A DNA stretch of 43,020 bases from Bacteroidaceae bacterium (GCA_024401215.1 JAKSLL010000025.1:1-43020); one strand, 5' to 3'; shown: positions 25,507 to 35,388, counted from the first letter of the stretch. Numbers and translations are program-made. The notes: generated from the letters alone by a model not told the origin.

Positions 25507-28122
25507 ATGACAGCAAAAGAAATCCGTGAGTCTTTCAAATCATTTTTTGAAAGCAAAGAGCACCTCATCGTGCCATCAGCTCCTATGGTCGTAAAGGACG
25601 ACCCAACGCTGATGTTCACCAATGCAGGTATGAACCAGTTCAAGGACATCATCCTTGGTAATGCAACTCCAAAGTGCCGCCGTCAGGCAGACAGTCAGAA
25701 GTGTCTTCGTGTGTCTGGTAAGCACAACGACCTTGAAGAGGTAGGACATGACACATATCATCACACAATGTTCGAGATGCTTGGCAACTGGTCGTTTGGC
25801 GACTATTTCAAGAAGGAGGCAATCTCTTGGGCATGGGAGTATATCGTTGATGTTCTCAAGATAGACCCTGCTGACCTCTATGCAACAGTGTTTGAGGGTT
25901 CGGCAGAGGAAGGTCTCGCTCGTGATGATGAGGCTGCTTCTATCTGGGAGCAGTTCCTTCCAAAGGATCACATCATCAATGGCAACAAGCACGATAATTT
26001 CTGGGAAATGGGTGACACAGGTCCTTGCGGCCCTTGTTCTGAGCTTCATGTTGACTCTCGTTCAGCAGAGGAGAAGGCTAAGATTCCTGGACGTGAACTC
26101 GTAAATAAGGATCATCCACAGGTGATAGAGATTTGGAACCTCGTGTTCATGCAGTTCAACCGCAAGGCTGACGGCTCTCTCGAAGGTCTTCCAGCAAAGG
26201 TTATTGATACAGGTATGGGATTTGAGCGTCTCGTCCGCACACTTCAGGGCAAGACGTCAAACTATGATACTGATGTGTTCCAGCCACTCATCAAGGTTAT
26301 GGCTGACATGGCAGGCGTTAAGTATGGCGACAAGGAAGAGACAGATGTTGCTCTTCGCGTCATCGTTGACCACCTCCGTGCTATCGCATTCGCTATCGCT
26401 GACGGACAGCTTCCTTCAAATGCAAAGGCTGGCTATGTTATCCGCCGCATCCTTCGCCGTGCTGTTCGCTACGGCTACACATTCCTCGGACAGAAAGAGG
26501 CATTCATCTATAAGCTCGTGCCAACACTCGTAGCAGAGATGGGCGACGCATTCCCAGAGATTGCTGCTCAGCAGAAGCTTGTCATGAAGGTTATGCAGGA
26601 AGAGGAGAGCTCATTCCTCCGCACTCTTGAGAATGGTATCAAGCTCCTTCAGGGTGTTATCGATGAGACAAAGGCTGAGGGCAAGACAGAGATTGCTGGC
26701 GACAAGGCATTCACTCTCTTCGACACATTCGGTTTCCCTCTCGACCTCACAGAGCTTATCTGCCGTGAGCAGGGCATGACTGTTGACGAGAAGGGCTTTG
26801 ACGTATGCATGCAGGAGCAGAAGAATCGTGCGCGCAACGCTGCAGAGGTGAAGCTTGGCGACTGGGTTGTCATCAATGATGTTGAGAGTGAGTTCGTTGG
26901 CTATGACTATACTGAGTACCCTGCGCACATTGTTAAATACCGTGAGGTTAAGCAGAAGAAGGGTACTGCATACGAAATGATTCTTGATAAGACTCCATTC
27001 TACGGCGAGATGGGTGGTGAGGTAGGAGATACCGGCGTGCTCGTTTCTGAGAATGAGGAGATCAAGGTTATCGATACAAAGAAGGAAAATGGTGTGGCTG
27101 TTCACATCGTTGACAAGCTTCCAGAGGATGCTAATGCAGAGTTCATGGCTTGTGTTGATGTTGAACGCCGTCGTGCTATCGAGGCAAACCATACATGCAC
27201 ACACCTCCTCGATGAGGCTCTTCGTGAGGTGCTTGGCACACACGTTGAGCAGAAGGGTTCATACGTTTCTGCCGACAGCCTCCGTTTCGACTTCTCTCAT
27301 TTTGAGAAGGTCACTCCAGAGCAGATTCGTGAAGTTGAGCATATTGTAAATGCTAAGATTCGCGAGGACATTCAGCTTGAGGAGTTCCGTGACTATCCAA
27401 TCGAGGAGGCAAAGAAGCTTGGCGCTATTGCCCTCTTCGGAGAGAAATATGGCGATAAGGTTCGTGTTGTCAAGTTCGGCACAAGCGTTGAGTTCTGTGG
27501 TGGTTGCCACGCTTCATCAACAGGCCGTCTTGGTATGGTTCGCATCATTTCAGAAAGCTCAGTTGCAGCTGGTGTTCGCCGTATTGAGGCAATCACAGGC
27601 AAGGCTGTCGAGGAGTCACTTGACAAGATGCAGGATCTCGTAGCAGACCTTCGCGGTCTCTTCAACAATGTGCCAGATCTTCGTGGTGCTATCGAAAAGG
27701 CTATTTCTGAGAACAAGGAACTTCAGGCACAGCTTGATGAGTTTAAGGCTCAGAAGGCTCAGGAGTTGAAGAAGGACATCATTGCCAAGGCTAAGGATGT
27801 GAATGGCGTAAAGGTTATTGCTGCCGTTCTTCCTATTGATGCTCAGGCAGCAAAGGATATCGCATTCCAGCTTCGTGCTCAGTTCACAGAGAAGCTCGTT
27901 GTAGCTCTCGGTGGAGCCCTTGGCGCAAAGCCAAGCCTCACAGTGGCATTCTCTGACGACCTCGTTGCTGATGGCAAGAATGCAGGCAAGATTGTTCGTG
28001 AGGCAGGTAAGCTTATCCAAGGCGGTGGCGGCGGTCAGGCGCACTTCGCTACTGCTGGCGGTAAGAACGCTGACGGTCTCTCTGCTGCTGTTGATAAGAT
28101 TATCGAACTTTCAGAGTTGTAA
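25507..28122 (+). CDS. alaS: Alanyl-tRNA synthetase
   Basis: 871 residues, full length. The class II catalytic core opens with [35 protein letters not shown]. The editing domain carries the zinc site H562-TCT-H566 and C664-GGC-H668. The C-terminal oligomerisation/C-Ala domain has the glycine-rich [16 protein letters not shown] near the end. It charges tRNA-Ala and clears mischarged Ser and Gly. Codon choice is strongly biased to a few codons (CGT, CTC/CTT, AAG), as expected of a highly expressed gene. A strong stem-loop follows the stop. Confidence 0.97.
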   Translation: MTAKEIRESFKSFFESKEHLIVPSAPMVVKDDPTLMFTNAGMNQFKDIILGNATPKCRRQADSQKCLRVSGKHNDLEEVGHDTYHHTMFEMLGNWSFGDYFKKEAISWAWEYIVDVLKIDPADLYATVFEGSAEEGLARDDEAASIWEQFLPKDHIINGNKHDNFWEMGDTGPCGPCSELHVDSRSAEEKAKIPGRELVNKDHPQVIEIWNLVFMQFNRKADGSLEGLPAKVIDTGMGFERLVRTLQGKTSNYDTDVFQPLIKVMADMAGVKYGDKEETDVALRVIVDHLRAIAFAIADGQLPSNAKAGYVIRRILRRAVRYGYTFLGQKEAFIYKLVPTLVAEMGDAFPEIAAQQKLVMKVMQEEESSFLRTLENGIKLLQGVIDETKAEGKTEIAGDKAFTLFDTFGFPLDLTELICREQGMTVDEKGFDVCMQEQKNRARNAAEVKLGDWVVINDVESEFVGYDYTEYPAHIVKYREVKQKKGTAYEMILDKTPFYGEMGGEVGDTGVLVSENEEIKVIDTKKENGVAVHIVDKLPEDANAEFMACVDVERRRAIEANHTCTHLLDEALREVLGTHVEQKGSYVSADSLRFDFSHFEKVTPEQIREVEHIVNAKIREDIQLEEFRDYPIEEAKKLGAIALFGEKYGDKVRVVKFGTSVEFCGGCHASSTGRLGMVRIISESSVAAGVRRIEAITGKAVEESLDKMQDLVADLRGLFNNVPDLRGAIEKAISENKELQAQLDEFKAQKAQELKKDIIAKAKDVNGVKVIAAVLPIDAQAAKDIAFQLRAQFTEKLVVALGGALGAKPSLTVAFSDDLVADGKNAGKIVREAGKLIQGGGGGQAHFATAGGKNADGLSAAVDKIIELSEL

Positions 28123-28129
28123 TATATTG

Positions 28130-28190
28130 TTTGGTGGATTAATTGTTCAGTTGCTTTTGCATCGGATGATTAATCCACCAAATGTTTTTA
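28130..28190 (+). terminator. Stem-loop terminator of alaS
   Basis: TTTGGTGGATTAAT (28130-28143) pairs perfectly with ATTAATCCACCAAA (28169-28182), followed by TGTTTTTA. It starts 8 bases after the alaS stop. Confidence 0.7.
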
Positions 28191-28280
28191 AACGACCAAA
28201 AATCCTCTGGCTGGAGGTCGTGAAACAATGACCTGGCAGCCGCATAACTAAAATACCAAATATTTACTAAGACAACTATT

Positions 28281-29996
28281 ATGAGAAAAGTATTCCTAAT
28301 GACATTGCTGTCTGCTGCGCTTTCGCTTGGTGCGAAGGCTCAAGAGACATTCCGAAATCCTGTTATCAACGCAGACGTGCCTGACGTGAGTGTGTGCAAG
28401 GTTGCTGACACATATTATATGATAAGCACAACAATGCACCTTATGCCGGGCGGACCTGTGATGAAGTCAAAGGACATGGTGAACTGGGAGATAGCAAGCT
28501 ATGTCTTCGACCGTATTGACGACGGCCCTCGCTATAATCTTGAGGATGGGGCTACAGTCTATGGACAAGGTCAGTGGGCAAGCAGCATCCGCTACCACAT
28601 GGGCAAGTTCTGGGTGTGGTTTACTGCTAATGGCGCACCAGGCAAAGGATTTGTGTTTAGCGCAGATAGTCCAGAAGGTCCTTGGACGCTTGTTGCTCGT
28701 CCTCCTCACATGCACGACGCTTCACTCTTCTTTGATGAGGATGGCAAGAAGTACCTCTTCACAGGAAGCGGTGGATGCACTGTTGTTGAGCTCGACGACA
28801 ATTTCAACCCTAAGGAGGGTGGACTAAACAAGAAGGTTGTTAATGGCGGTGAAGACCCACAGGAGCGCGGTGCATTGCTCGAAGGCAGCAGCGTGATAAA
28901 GCATAATGGCTATTATTATATATGTATGATATCTATGAAGTGGGGCGCTCAGGGACGAGTACGTCGTGAGGTATGCTACCGCTCTCGCAACATAGCAGGT
29001 CCTTATGAGAAGAAAATCATCCTTGAGACTCCGTTCGAGAGCTATGGCGGTGTAGGCCAGGGATGTCTTGTGGGTGACGACCAGAGCGACAAAAACTGGT
29101 GGGCTCTCATCTTCCAGGATCGTGGCGGTGTAGGTCGTGTTCCTTCTGCTATGCCTGTGACATGGGTTGAAGACTGGCCTATGTGTGGTGAGTACACTGG
29201 CGAGGTGAACACTCAGATTGCAGAAATAAAAGAGGATAACCCTTCTGACAATCCAAGACTTGACAGACGTCGTTATCGTATTCCAAGTGATATGTCGAAG
29301 AAGCATCCTTCTGTGAAGGGCTTTATCGGCAGTGACGAGTTTGATTTCCCATCAGATTTGCTCAACAAGATGGCGAAGCCAACATATCACGCACGCACAG
29401 GTCTCAGCCTTTATTGGCAGTGGAACCACAACCCAATAGACGAGGCATGGAGCCTTACTGAGCGTCCGGGATACCTCCGTCTCAAGACAGCACGTGTCGT
29501 AAACAATCTCAATGTTGCTCCTAACACGCTCACGCAGCGTATGTCTGGTCCAGAGTGTACAGGTGCTGTGTCACTCGATATCAGCAAGATGAAAGATGGT
29601 GACATCTGTGGATTGGCAGCCTACAATGGTGATAGCGGTGTGCTCCGCATCGTGAAGAAGGGTGGAAAGACTATGCTTCAGCTTACAGAGGAGAAGTCTG
29701 TGTTTAAGCAGCCACGCAATATAGAACGTGTGGATGTTGAGGTTATCGAGGAGGTGGCTCTGAAGAGCAAGGTTGTTTACTTGAAGGTTCATGGCGATTT
29801 CAACCCAAGACGTGATATGGCAAGTTTCAGCTACAGTCTCGATGGCGAGAATTGGAAGACAATAGGCAGGGAGGTTCCTATGCGCTTTGACTATACACGC
29901 CACTTCATGGGTACAAAGTTTGCCATCTTCAACTACGCAACAAAGAAGATTGGCGGATATGTTGATGTTGACTGGTTCCACTTCGAGGAGAAGTAA
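28281..29996 (+). CDS. GH43-family glycosidase (beta-xylosidase/arabinofuranosidase type), secreted
   Basis: 571 residues. Signal peptide MRKVFLMTLLSAALSLGAKAQ. The five-bladed propeller starts NPVINADVPDVSVCKVADTYYMISTTMHLMPG, with the catalytic base aspartate in ADVPDVSV. The general-acid glutamate is in LLEGSSVIKHNGYYYI near 197-212, and the modulating aspartate is likely in PHMHDASLFFDEDGKKYLF. Residues 360-571 form the C-terminal beta-sandwich typical of larger GH43 enzymes. It is flanked by terminators on both sides, so it is a single-gene unit. It most likely trims xylan or arabinan side chains; the exact linkage is not clear from sequence. Confidence 0.88.
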   Translation: MRKVFLMTLLSAALSLGAKAQETFRNPVINADVPDVSVCKVADTYYMISTTMHLMPGGPVMKSKDMVNWEIASYVFDRIDDGPRYNLEDGATVYGQGQWASSIRYHMGKFWVWFTANGAPGKGFVFSADSPEGPWTLVARPPHMHDASLFFDEDGKKYLFTGSGGCTVVELDDNFNPKEGGLNKKVVNGGEDPQERGALLEGSSVIKHNGYYYICMISMKWGAQGRVRREVCYRSRNIAGPYEKKIILETPFESYGGVGQGCLVGDDQSDKNWWALIFQDRGGVGRVPSAMPVTWVEDWPMCGEYTGEVNTQIAEIKEDNPSDNPRLDRRRYRIPSDMSKKHPSVKGFIGSDEFDFPSDLLNKMAKPTYHARTGLSLYWQWNHNPIDEAWSLTERPGYLRLKTARVVNNLNVAPNTLTQRMSGPECTGAVSLDISKMKDGDICGLAAYNGDSGVLRIVKKGGKTMLQLTEEKSVFKQPRNIERVDVEVIEEVALKSKVVYLKVHGDFNPRRDMASFSYSLDGENWKTIGREVPMRFDYTRHFMGTKFAIFNYATKKIGGYVDVDWFHFEEK

Positions 29997-30029
29997 GAGC
30001 GTCGTTCCTATCTCAGCAGAGGATATTTT

Positions 30030-30066
30030 CAGCCGAGTTCCTGTTCAAGGAGCTCGGCTGTTTATA
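30030..30066 (+). terminator. Terminator of the GH43 gene
   Basis: CAGCCGAGTTCC (30030-30041) pairs with GGAGCTCGGCTG (30049-30060) with one G-T pair, followed by TTTATAT. It lies 34 bases after the stop. Confidence 0.8.
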
Positions 30067-30504
30067 TATTAGCACGTTTAATTACCTAAAACTGCCACAT
30101 GAAAAGCACGAAAATTCTTATTTGTTGATGTTTTGTAAATTATTTGATGTAAAGATATCATTTCTTTAGGTAAAGAATACTTTACATATCGAATAAAATA
30201 CTTTACTTTGCATCGTCAAACGAAACCAATGGCAGACGGAAGTCGTCAGACAGCAATGTCTATAAGCTCATTGACGGTGAAGAAAGCTTATTGGTTGTAG
30301 GGAGAGATAATAAATACAAGTTCCGCAAGCTCCACTTGTTGTGTAGTTAAAGAGAAGTTAAAGGGTAGTTAAAGTGACAACTGTCCGACATTGCAAACGT
30401 CTCTTTAACTCTGAGCGAAGCGATAACTCCTCTTTTGCTTCCCAAAACGAGAAGTTGCAAAAGTTGAAAAATAAATATTAACAATCAAAAAATAAGAAAC
30501 AGTT
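30067..30504. other. Intergenic stretch with hairpin element copy 3 and a possible gene scrap
   Basis: Bases 30317-30468 are copy 3 of the TTAAAG element: CAAGTTCCGCAAGCTCCACT, three TTAAAG units, TGACAACTGTCCGACATTGC, CTCTTTAACTC, then GAGCGAAGCGATAACTCC. Before it, bases 30200-30316 keep an open frame (NGRRKSSDSNVYKLIDGEES and LLVVGRDNKY) without a recognisable start. This could be the tail of a lost gene interrupted by the element, but it matches no family I know. Nothing else is evident. Confidence 0.55.
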
Positions 30505-31026
30505 ATGAGAAAAAATTATTTTTTCGCCCCTGTCTTCAAGAAGATTGGCTGGGCGATGTTCATTCCAAGCGTGATTATTATCATCATGGGTTTATGCGGA
30601 TGCGAAATGGTTGATACAATAGCGGACGCTCTTAGTGGTGGAAAAGTGTTCTCTGTCATACCTATAGACAGTACAGACATGTTTGCTGTTGAGGGTGCGC
30701 CATCGATTGGTGGCATGACATTCTTTGTTGACAACGAGTCTTGGCTTGATGAGATTGTCTTTGTCTTTGCTATGATGTCGGTCATCTTCATCGGTTTTGC
30801 TTCTGAGAAGGAAGAAGATGAATGCATGCTTGAACTCAGGACAAAGTCGCTTATGTGGTCGGTGAAAGTGTATGGCTGCTTTTTCATTGCAGGTGTTATG
30901 CTGATTTACGGTTTTCCATTTGTGAAATTTGTCATTGTGATGCCGCTCATTCTCTTTGTATTATATATAGCAAAATTCAATTACGAACTTTATAAATTCA
31001 GAAAGGAGGCCAGCGATGAAGAATAA
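30505..31026 (+). CDS. Four-helix membrane protein paired with an XRE regulator
   Basis: 173 residues with predicted membrane helices near 14-34 (GWAMFIPSVIIIIMGLCGC), 82-98 (EIVFVFAMMSVIFIGFA), 120-137 (VYGCFFIAGVMLIYGF) and 139-156 (FVIVMPLILFVLYIAKF). The loop between helices 1 and 2 is about 45 residues and predicted outside. No named domain is recognised. Its last 11 bases overlap the start of a small XRE-type regulator, a layout known for several small membrane-protein/regulator pairs in bacteria. It may sense an envelope condition that the regulator reads (speculative). Confidence 0.75.
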   Translation: MRKNYFFAPVFKKIGWAMFIPSVIIIIMGLCGCEMVDTIADALSGGKVFSVIPIDSTDMFAVEGAPSIGGMTFFVDNESWLDEIVFVFAMMSVIFIGFASEKEEDECMLELRTKSLMWSVKVYGCFFIAGVMLIYGFPFVKFVIVMPLILFVLYIAKFNYELYKFRKEASDEE

Positions 31027-31225
31027 CATCCGTGTGGAGCGCGCCATAAAGCGAATCACTCAGCAGCAGTTGGCTGAGGCTATCGGTGTGAGTCGCCAGA
31101 CAATCAATGCCATCGAAGCAGGGAAATACGCCCCTTCTGCAGTGCTCGCCCTGAAAATGTCGTCAGTGTTTGGAAAGCCGGTAAACGAGTTCTTCGAACT
31201 TGAAGACTCCGACTGGAAAGAGTGA
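31016..31225 (+). CDS. Small XRE/Cro-type transcriptional regulator
   Basis: 69 residues, essentially one helix-turn-helix domain: ITQQQLAEAIGVSRQTINAIEAGKYAPSAVLALKMSSVFGKPVNEFFELED. This is the YozG-like class of minimal Cro/C1 regulators. Start overlaps the membrane-protein gene by 11 bases with AGGAGG-like bases (AAAGGAGGC, 31001-31009) just upstream, an unusually strong Shine-Dalgarno for this genome. It probably controls its own operon. Confidence 0.88.
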   Translation: MKNNIRVERAIKRITQQQLAEAIGVSRQTINAIEAGKYAPSAVLALKMSSVFGKPVNEFFELEDSDWKE

Positions 31226-31275
31226 TGAAACGCCGCAAGAACGGCAATTCCTACCCCCTATAAAAACGATGTGAT

Positions 31276-33387
31276 ATGTCAATGGAAACTATAGAGATAC
31301 AAAATCTGAACAGACGCATCAGCCGTCTTGAAGAACGGGTGGCGCAGCTTGAAAGCCAGCGCCAGATGGAGTGGCAGCCAAATGAGCAGCCGCAGCAGAA
31401 TGTGGCGACAGAACCGAAAGCCGCTGTTGTGCCTCCTCCTCCGCCTAAACTGGTGTCTTCGCCAGAAGGTGCTGCTCCAATGGCTTCGATGTCTTCGTTC
31501 GCAAAGGCGCCACAGGAGTCGATAAAGCCGAAGAATGCAGAGCCAGAGACTCGTAGCGTAGGCAGCGTTATCAATGAGAAGCGCATGGGCAAGACCGTGA
31601 TGAGCGTTGTTGCCGCCCTTCTCGTATTTGTGGGGCTGCTTTATGTCGGCCGTATGGTGCATGCGCACACTTCGCCAGTCGTTAAGATTTGCATAATGTA
31701 TGCTGCAAGCGCAGCAGTTGCGGTGTTCGGACTTGTGAAGATGCGCAAGGAAGGGAGCAAATACAATGTGCTGTACACATCGCTGGCAGCCTGCGGACTT
31801 GGCTCGATATACATCACAAGCGTAGTGGCGCACTTCGCCTTCGACCTGATTTCCGCCACAACGCTGCTTGTCATCATAGGAGCATGGATAGCATATCTTG
31901 TCGTCCTCTCGCGCCGCCGCAATTTGCTTTTCTCCATCATCTGCAACGTCGGCATACTTGTCGCCACTGTGCTGTCGGTGCTCAACTGGTCGTCTTCGCC
32001 AATAGGGCTGATAGTGTATTTCATCGCAATCTCCGCCCTCTATGCCGTGACCAATACGCATGAGATGAAGCGTGACGAGTGGCTGCTTGTTCAGGTGCCC
32101 CTTGTATGCCTGCCTATTTTGTACACATACCACAGCAGCATCCTCTCGTTAGGTGTGATGTGCGGAATCGTCATCACAGCACTCGTTTGGCAGTTCTTCT
32201 ATTACAGGATTGAAAAGTCGAATAGCGTGATGTTCACGGTAAATAACATATTCTCGCTGTTAGTGCTCTACATCTGCGAGTCTGCCATCGACGACAGAAT
32301 CTGCATGGCTAACGGCTGGCAAAAGTCACCTGCTGCAAACATTGTCTTTGCCGCTGTGGTGATAGCCATGTGCGCTTACTGCTACTGCCGTTTCAAGAAC
32401 GATGGCACACGCAAGGTGTTCTATTCAACCTACCTTATCGCCGTGCTGACACTGCCGTTCTACTACTATGGCGAGTTCTTTGAGTCATATCTGCAATTCC
32501 ACCTGGTGTCTGCCGTTCTGCTCCTCTTGGGCGCGCTGCTCAATCGCCGCGTCTTCCGCTACTTCGGCTATCTGTATCTGTGCCTGAGTCTTGCGGCTAA
32601 CCCTGAGATGCTGAGTGATACGACATCCGCGTCAATATATTTCCTGACGATAGTGCTGATGACCGCTTGGATGATCCGTCACTACAGCAGCTTGGAGAAA
32701 TACATAATCACCGCGCTGTGCTTTTACGGCATCATTATGCTGTGGATTCTCGACTTCCTCGATATCTACCTCTGCTTCCTCCTGTGCGCGGTGGTCAGCC
32801 TCCTTGCAAATACAAGATATTACAGCATCAACCTCAATACTCGCAAGCACGAAAATGACTCACGCATTGTGGGCTATGCCGTCAACTTCATTCTGCTCGT
32901 GTCCGGCATGCTGCTCATCTCCTTTGCGCCTGACGACACATCGCTGCGCGTGTACAATGTCATCAAAGGCACAGAGAGTGTAGGCTTGTTTGTGGTGATG
33001 GCGGCGACTATCGGACTTGCATTCATCAACAACAGGAATTTGCTTGCCTTCGGAGCGAACTGGCGACAGGTGGCGAGCATCTATATAGGCGTGAAATTCA
33101 CCTTGCTGGTGTTTGTCATACTCCATAAACTCGACACCCTCAGCTTCGTGATGTCGATAGCGGCAATAACTCTCGCCGTGCTCTTTGTCATCATCGGATT
33201 CCGTTCACGAGTGAAGACATTCCGCCTCTATGGACTCGGACTGTCAATGGTGGGCGTGGTGAAGCTTGCCCTCTTCGACATCGAATACAGCAGCTCAATC
33301 ATGCGTCCGATAGGATTCTTCGTAGCTGGCGGTTTGTGCTACTTCATCAGCTGGCTGTATTCTCGCTTGGAGAAGCAGATTCAGTAG
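31276..33387 (+). CDS. DUF2339 polytopic membrane protein
   Basis: 703 residues. Residues 1-35 form a coiled coil (ETIEIQNLNRRISRLEERVAQLESQ). A proline-rich linker follows (VVPPPPPKL near 51-59), then a conserved segment SVGSVINEKRMGKTVMSVVAALLVFVGLLYVGRMVHA that opens a membrane domain with well over a dozen hydrophobic helices up to the C-terminus. This matches the DUF2339 family, whose function is unknown. It lies 50 bases downstream of the XRE gene on the same strand and could belong to the same transcript. Confidence 0.8.
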   Translation: MSMETIEIQNLNRRISRLEERVAQLESQRQMEWQPNEQPQQNVATEPKAAVVPPPPPKLVSSPEGAAPMASMSSFAKAPQESIKPKNAEPETRSVGSVINEKRMGKTVMSVVAALLVFVGLLYVGRMVHAHTSPVVKICIMYAASAAVAVFGLVKMRKEGSKYNVLYTSLAACGLGSIYITSVVAHFAFDLISATTLLVIIGAWIAYLVVLSRRRNLLFSIICNVGILVATVLSVLNWSSSPIGLIVYFIAISALYAVTNTHEMKRDEWLLVQVPLVCLPILYTYHSSILSLGVMCGIVITALVWQFFYYRIEKSNSVMFTVNNIFSLLVLYICESAIDDRICMANGWQKSPAANIVFAAVVIAMCAYCYCRFKNDGTRKVFYSTYLIAVLTLPFYYYGEFFESYLQFHLVSAVLLLLGALLNRRVFRYFGYLYLCLSLAANPEMLSDTTSASIYFLTIVLMTAWMIRHYSSLEKYIITALCFYGIIMLWILDFLDIYLCFLLCAVVSLLANTRYYSINLNTRKHENDSRIVGYAVNFILLVSGMLLISFAPDDTSLRVYNVIKGTESVGLFVVMAATIGLAFINNRNLLAFGANWRQVASIYIGVKFTLLVFVILHKLDTLSFVMSIAAITLAVLFVIIGFRSRVKTFRLYGLGLSMVGVVKLALFDIEYSSSIMRPIGFFVAGGLCYFISWLYSRLEKQIQ

Positions 33388-33427
33388 CAGCAGCCTTAGT
33401 ACATTAAGTGTAATGACACATCTGAAA

Positions 33428-33648
33428 ATGAAAAAGATACTCTTCTTCTCCACACCGACTTATGGCCATCTGACAGCGGTGCATCCTGTCATTACGCATC
33501 TGGTGAGCGAAGGCAATGAAGTAGTTTGGTACTGCTCGTCAAAATATAAGGATATTGTTAGCATGAGTGGCGTTATGAAGAGTATGTGGTATTGCTCTTC
33601 GGCACAGCTGCCGGACTCACTTCCAACATGCTGCTTTTGCGCCTCTGA
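33428..33648 (+). pseudogene. Glycosyltransferase (MGT-type) N-terminal remnant joined to another scrap
   Basis: The ATG at 33428 opens MKKILFFSTPTYGHLTAVHPVITHLVSEGNEVVWYCSSKYKDIVSMSG, the N-terminal Rossmann start of macrolide-type glycosyltransferases (normally about 400 residues). Homology stops near residue 48. From about 33562 a different frame reads HEWRYEEYVVLLFGTAAGLT and SNMLLLRL to a stop at 33646-33648, which looks like the hydrophobic C-terminus of some other protein. The pattern fits a deletion that fused the ends of two genes. A terminator follows. Confidence 0.7.
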
Positions 33649-33672
33649 CTTTTTCTGTTGTCAGAAACAATA

Positions 33673-33730
33673 CAGCCAGGGAAAACCTTTGAAGACTGAA
33701 TGCTTCTTGGTTTTCCCTGGCTGTTATTGT
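33673..33730. terminator. Strong hairpin terminator
   Basis: CAGCCAGGGAAAACC (33673-33687) pairs perfectly with GGTTTTCCCTGGCTG (33709-33723), followed by TTATTGTG. AATA/TATT outside extends the stem with one bulge. Confidence 0.7.
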
Positions 33731-33744
33731 GAAAATTACCTATA

Positions 33745-33914
33745 CAAGTTTCGCTCCACTTGTTGTGTAGTTAAAGGGTAGTTAAAGAGAAGTTAAAGGG
33801 TAGTTAAAGTGACAAATGTCCGACAAGACAAATGTCCCTTTAACTCCGAGCGAAGCGATAACTCCTCTTTAACTCCCCAAAACGAGCAAGTTGAAACTTT
33901 GCGAAAGTTGAATT
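33745..33914. repeat. TTAAAG/CTTTAAC hairpin element, copy 4 (most complete)
   Basis: Starts CAAGTTTCGCTCCACTTG, followed by TTGTGTAGTTAAAGGG and further TTAAAG units. The centre is TGACAAATGTCCGACAAGAC. The second arm reads CCCTTTAACTCCGAGCGAAG then CGATAACTCCTCTTTAAC, and the end is CCCCAAAACGAGCAAGTTGAAACTTTGCGAAAG. The arms can fold into a long imperfect hairpin. It abuts the stop of the esterase gene at 33921. Confidence 0.85.
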
Positions 33915-33920
33915 ACCTAC

Positions 33921-35345
33921 TTACTTCTGCTTTGTTATGAACTCGTCATCAACAGCATAGTTGTATATGCGCAAGTCAGACACCTTTGTGTCGCTCAGAT
34001 ATTTGTCTCCTCTGAAAGGCGCTCTGCCTATCCAGCAGTTAGCGGGAGCTTCACTGAAGATGTCAGCGAGGAAAGGCATCTTCTCGTTGCGTCCGATGAG
34101 TTTGCCGTCGAGGAACAGTTCGCCTGTATGGCCTTTCTGTCGATAGACGGCTTTCACCCATTTGTCGCGCTTTGGTTTTCCACCCTCCATGATGAACTCC
34201 TCATGCATGTATCCTCCTGTAGAAATTTCGAATCGCTGCTCGTTAAGGCGGAATGCCACATACGGACCTTCTTCAGCGGAATTTTCCTTGAGGGCAGAAC
34301 ATGCGAAGACGAAATGTCCGTAGCCGTCAAGTTTGTTTGTGCTGCTGACATTGTAGTTTACAGTAAGCGTGAAGTCATGCAGATTGCTTATTATCTCACC
34401 TGCTTCTTTTGTGAGGTCGCAGTATCCGTTGTCGTTGCCGAGGCAGAGCACGCTCTTTTTGCCTTTCGTCTCTATCTTTGCATTGTTGCGAAGGTTGGAC
34501 TCAGGAGTTATCATCTCGTAGCAGCTTTTTATGCCAGAAGAAGGCTGTGACTTGGTGAGTCTTTTAATATTCTCTTTCATGACATGATAGGCAGGGTGAG
34601 GCATGTCGCCATGGTTGAAGCCTTGCATCTCATAGAGAGTGGCGTCGGGATGTCCTACGAGCTGCAGCATTCTCCAGAAGTATGCCTGTTCTTCGTATCG
34701 ACCATACAGTTCAAGTTCGCGGTCGCCAGAGATGATTACTATTGGCGGTGCGTCTTTGCGGATGTGGGTGAGAGGGGCGTACTTGTCGATTGTTGGCTGC
34801 AAAGGACCGATTTTCTGCTGTTTGCGGATATTGTAATGTGTTATAACCTGTCCGCTGAAAGGGAAGAGTCCTGCGATGGAGTCTGCGTCTATGCCGTACT
34901 TCTGCAGATAATGCTTGTCGAGGCCGATGAGGTCGAGCATGTAGCCGCCTGCTGAATGTCCGGCAACGAATATCTTTTTCCTGCTGCCATTATACTTCTC
35001 TGCATTGTTGAACGCCCATGCTACGGCAGCTGCGGCATCGTCAAGCACTTCGTCGATTGTTGCTTTTGGCAGCAGGCGGTAGTTGGCGGCAATGACGGTG
35101 TATCCTGCGTCAAGCAGTTCGCTGTCGATGTATTTGCTGCCTCCTTCGATGCCTCCTCCGTGGAACCATACCACGACAGGCACGTCTTTCTTGTCGGCAG
35201 GATAGTACACATCGAGTTTGCAGCGTTCTTTTGCGTATGCATTGTCGTTGTCAGAATAAGAGATGTCATTCTCTCTCTTGTATTGCGCGAGCAATAGTGT
35301 TGAGAATGTGCAGAAAAGAGATAAAAGCAGGAAGATTCTTTTCAT
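33921..35345 (-). CDS. Secreted alpha/beta-hydrolase esterase with LamG-like C-terminal domain
   Basis: 474 residues. Signal peptide MKRIFLLLSLFCTFSTLLLAQ. Residues 30-275 are an alpha/beta hydrolase of the hormone-sensitive-lipase/BD-FAE type: oxyanion HGGG in VVWFHGGGIEGG, nucleophile VAGHSAGGYM, acid in IISGDREL, base in GFNHGDMPHP. Residues 290-474 form a concanavalin A/LamG-like beta-sandwich (FTLTVNYNVSS, GELFLDGKLIGR, CWIGRAPFRGD, VSDLRIYNYAVDDEFI). The second domain probably binds sugar or protein and tethers the esterase to its substrate. Likely removes acetyl or feruloyl groups from plant polysaccharides (inference). Confidence 0.82.
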   Translation of the reverse strand: MKRIFLLLSLFCTFSTLLLAQYKRENDISYSDNDNAYAKERCKLDVYYPADKKDVPVVVWFHGGGIEGGSKYIDSELLDAGYTVIAANYRLLPKATIDEVLDDAAAAVAWAFNNAEKYNGSRKKIFVAGHSAGGYMLDLIGLDKHYLQKYGIDADSIAGLFPFSGQVITHYNIRKQQKIGPLQPTIDKYAPLTHIRKDAPPIVIISGDRELELYGRYEEQAYFWRMLQLVGHPDATLYEMQGFNHGDMPHPAYHVMKENIKRLTKSQPSSGIKSCYEMITPESNLRNNAKIETKGKKSVLCLGNDNGYCDLTKEAGEIISNLHDFTLTVNYNVSSTNKLDGYGHFVFACSALKENSAEEGPYVAFRLNEQRFEISTGGYMHEEFIMEGGKPKRDKWVKAVYRQKGHTGELFLDGKLIGRNEKMPFLADIFSEAPANCWIGRAPFRGDKYLSDTKVSDLRIYNYAVDDEFITKQK

Positions 35346-35388
35346 AAGATTATGATTTGGGATTATACGAATGAATTACACTGACAGC

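Noticed and set aside
30200-30350. Small gene ending at 30350
   Set aside because: Open frame without a convincing start, and its last codons lie inside the dispersed hairpin element; kept only as a possible gene scrap.
31279-32133. 284-codon minus-strand open frame opposite the DUF2339 gene
   Set aside because: Histidine/arginine-rich composition typical of an antisense shadow; the plus-strand membrane protein is clear.
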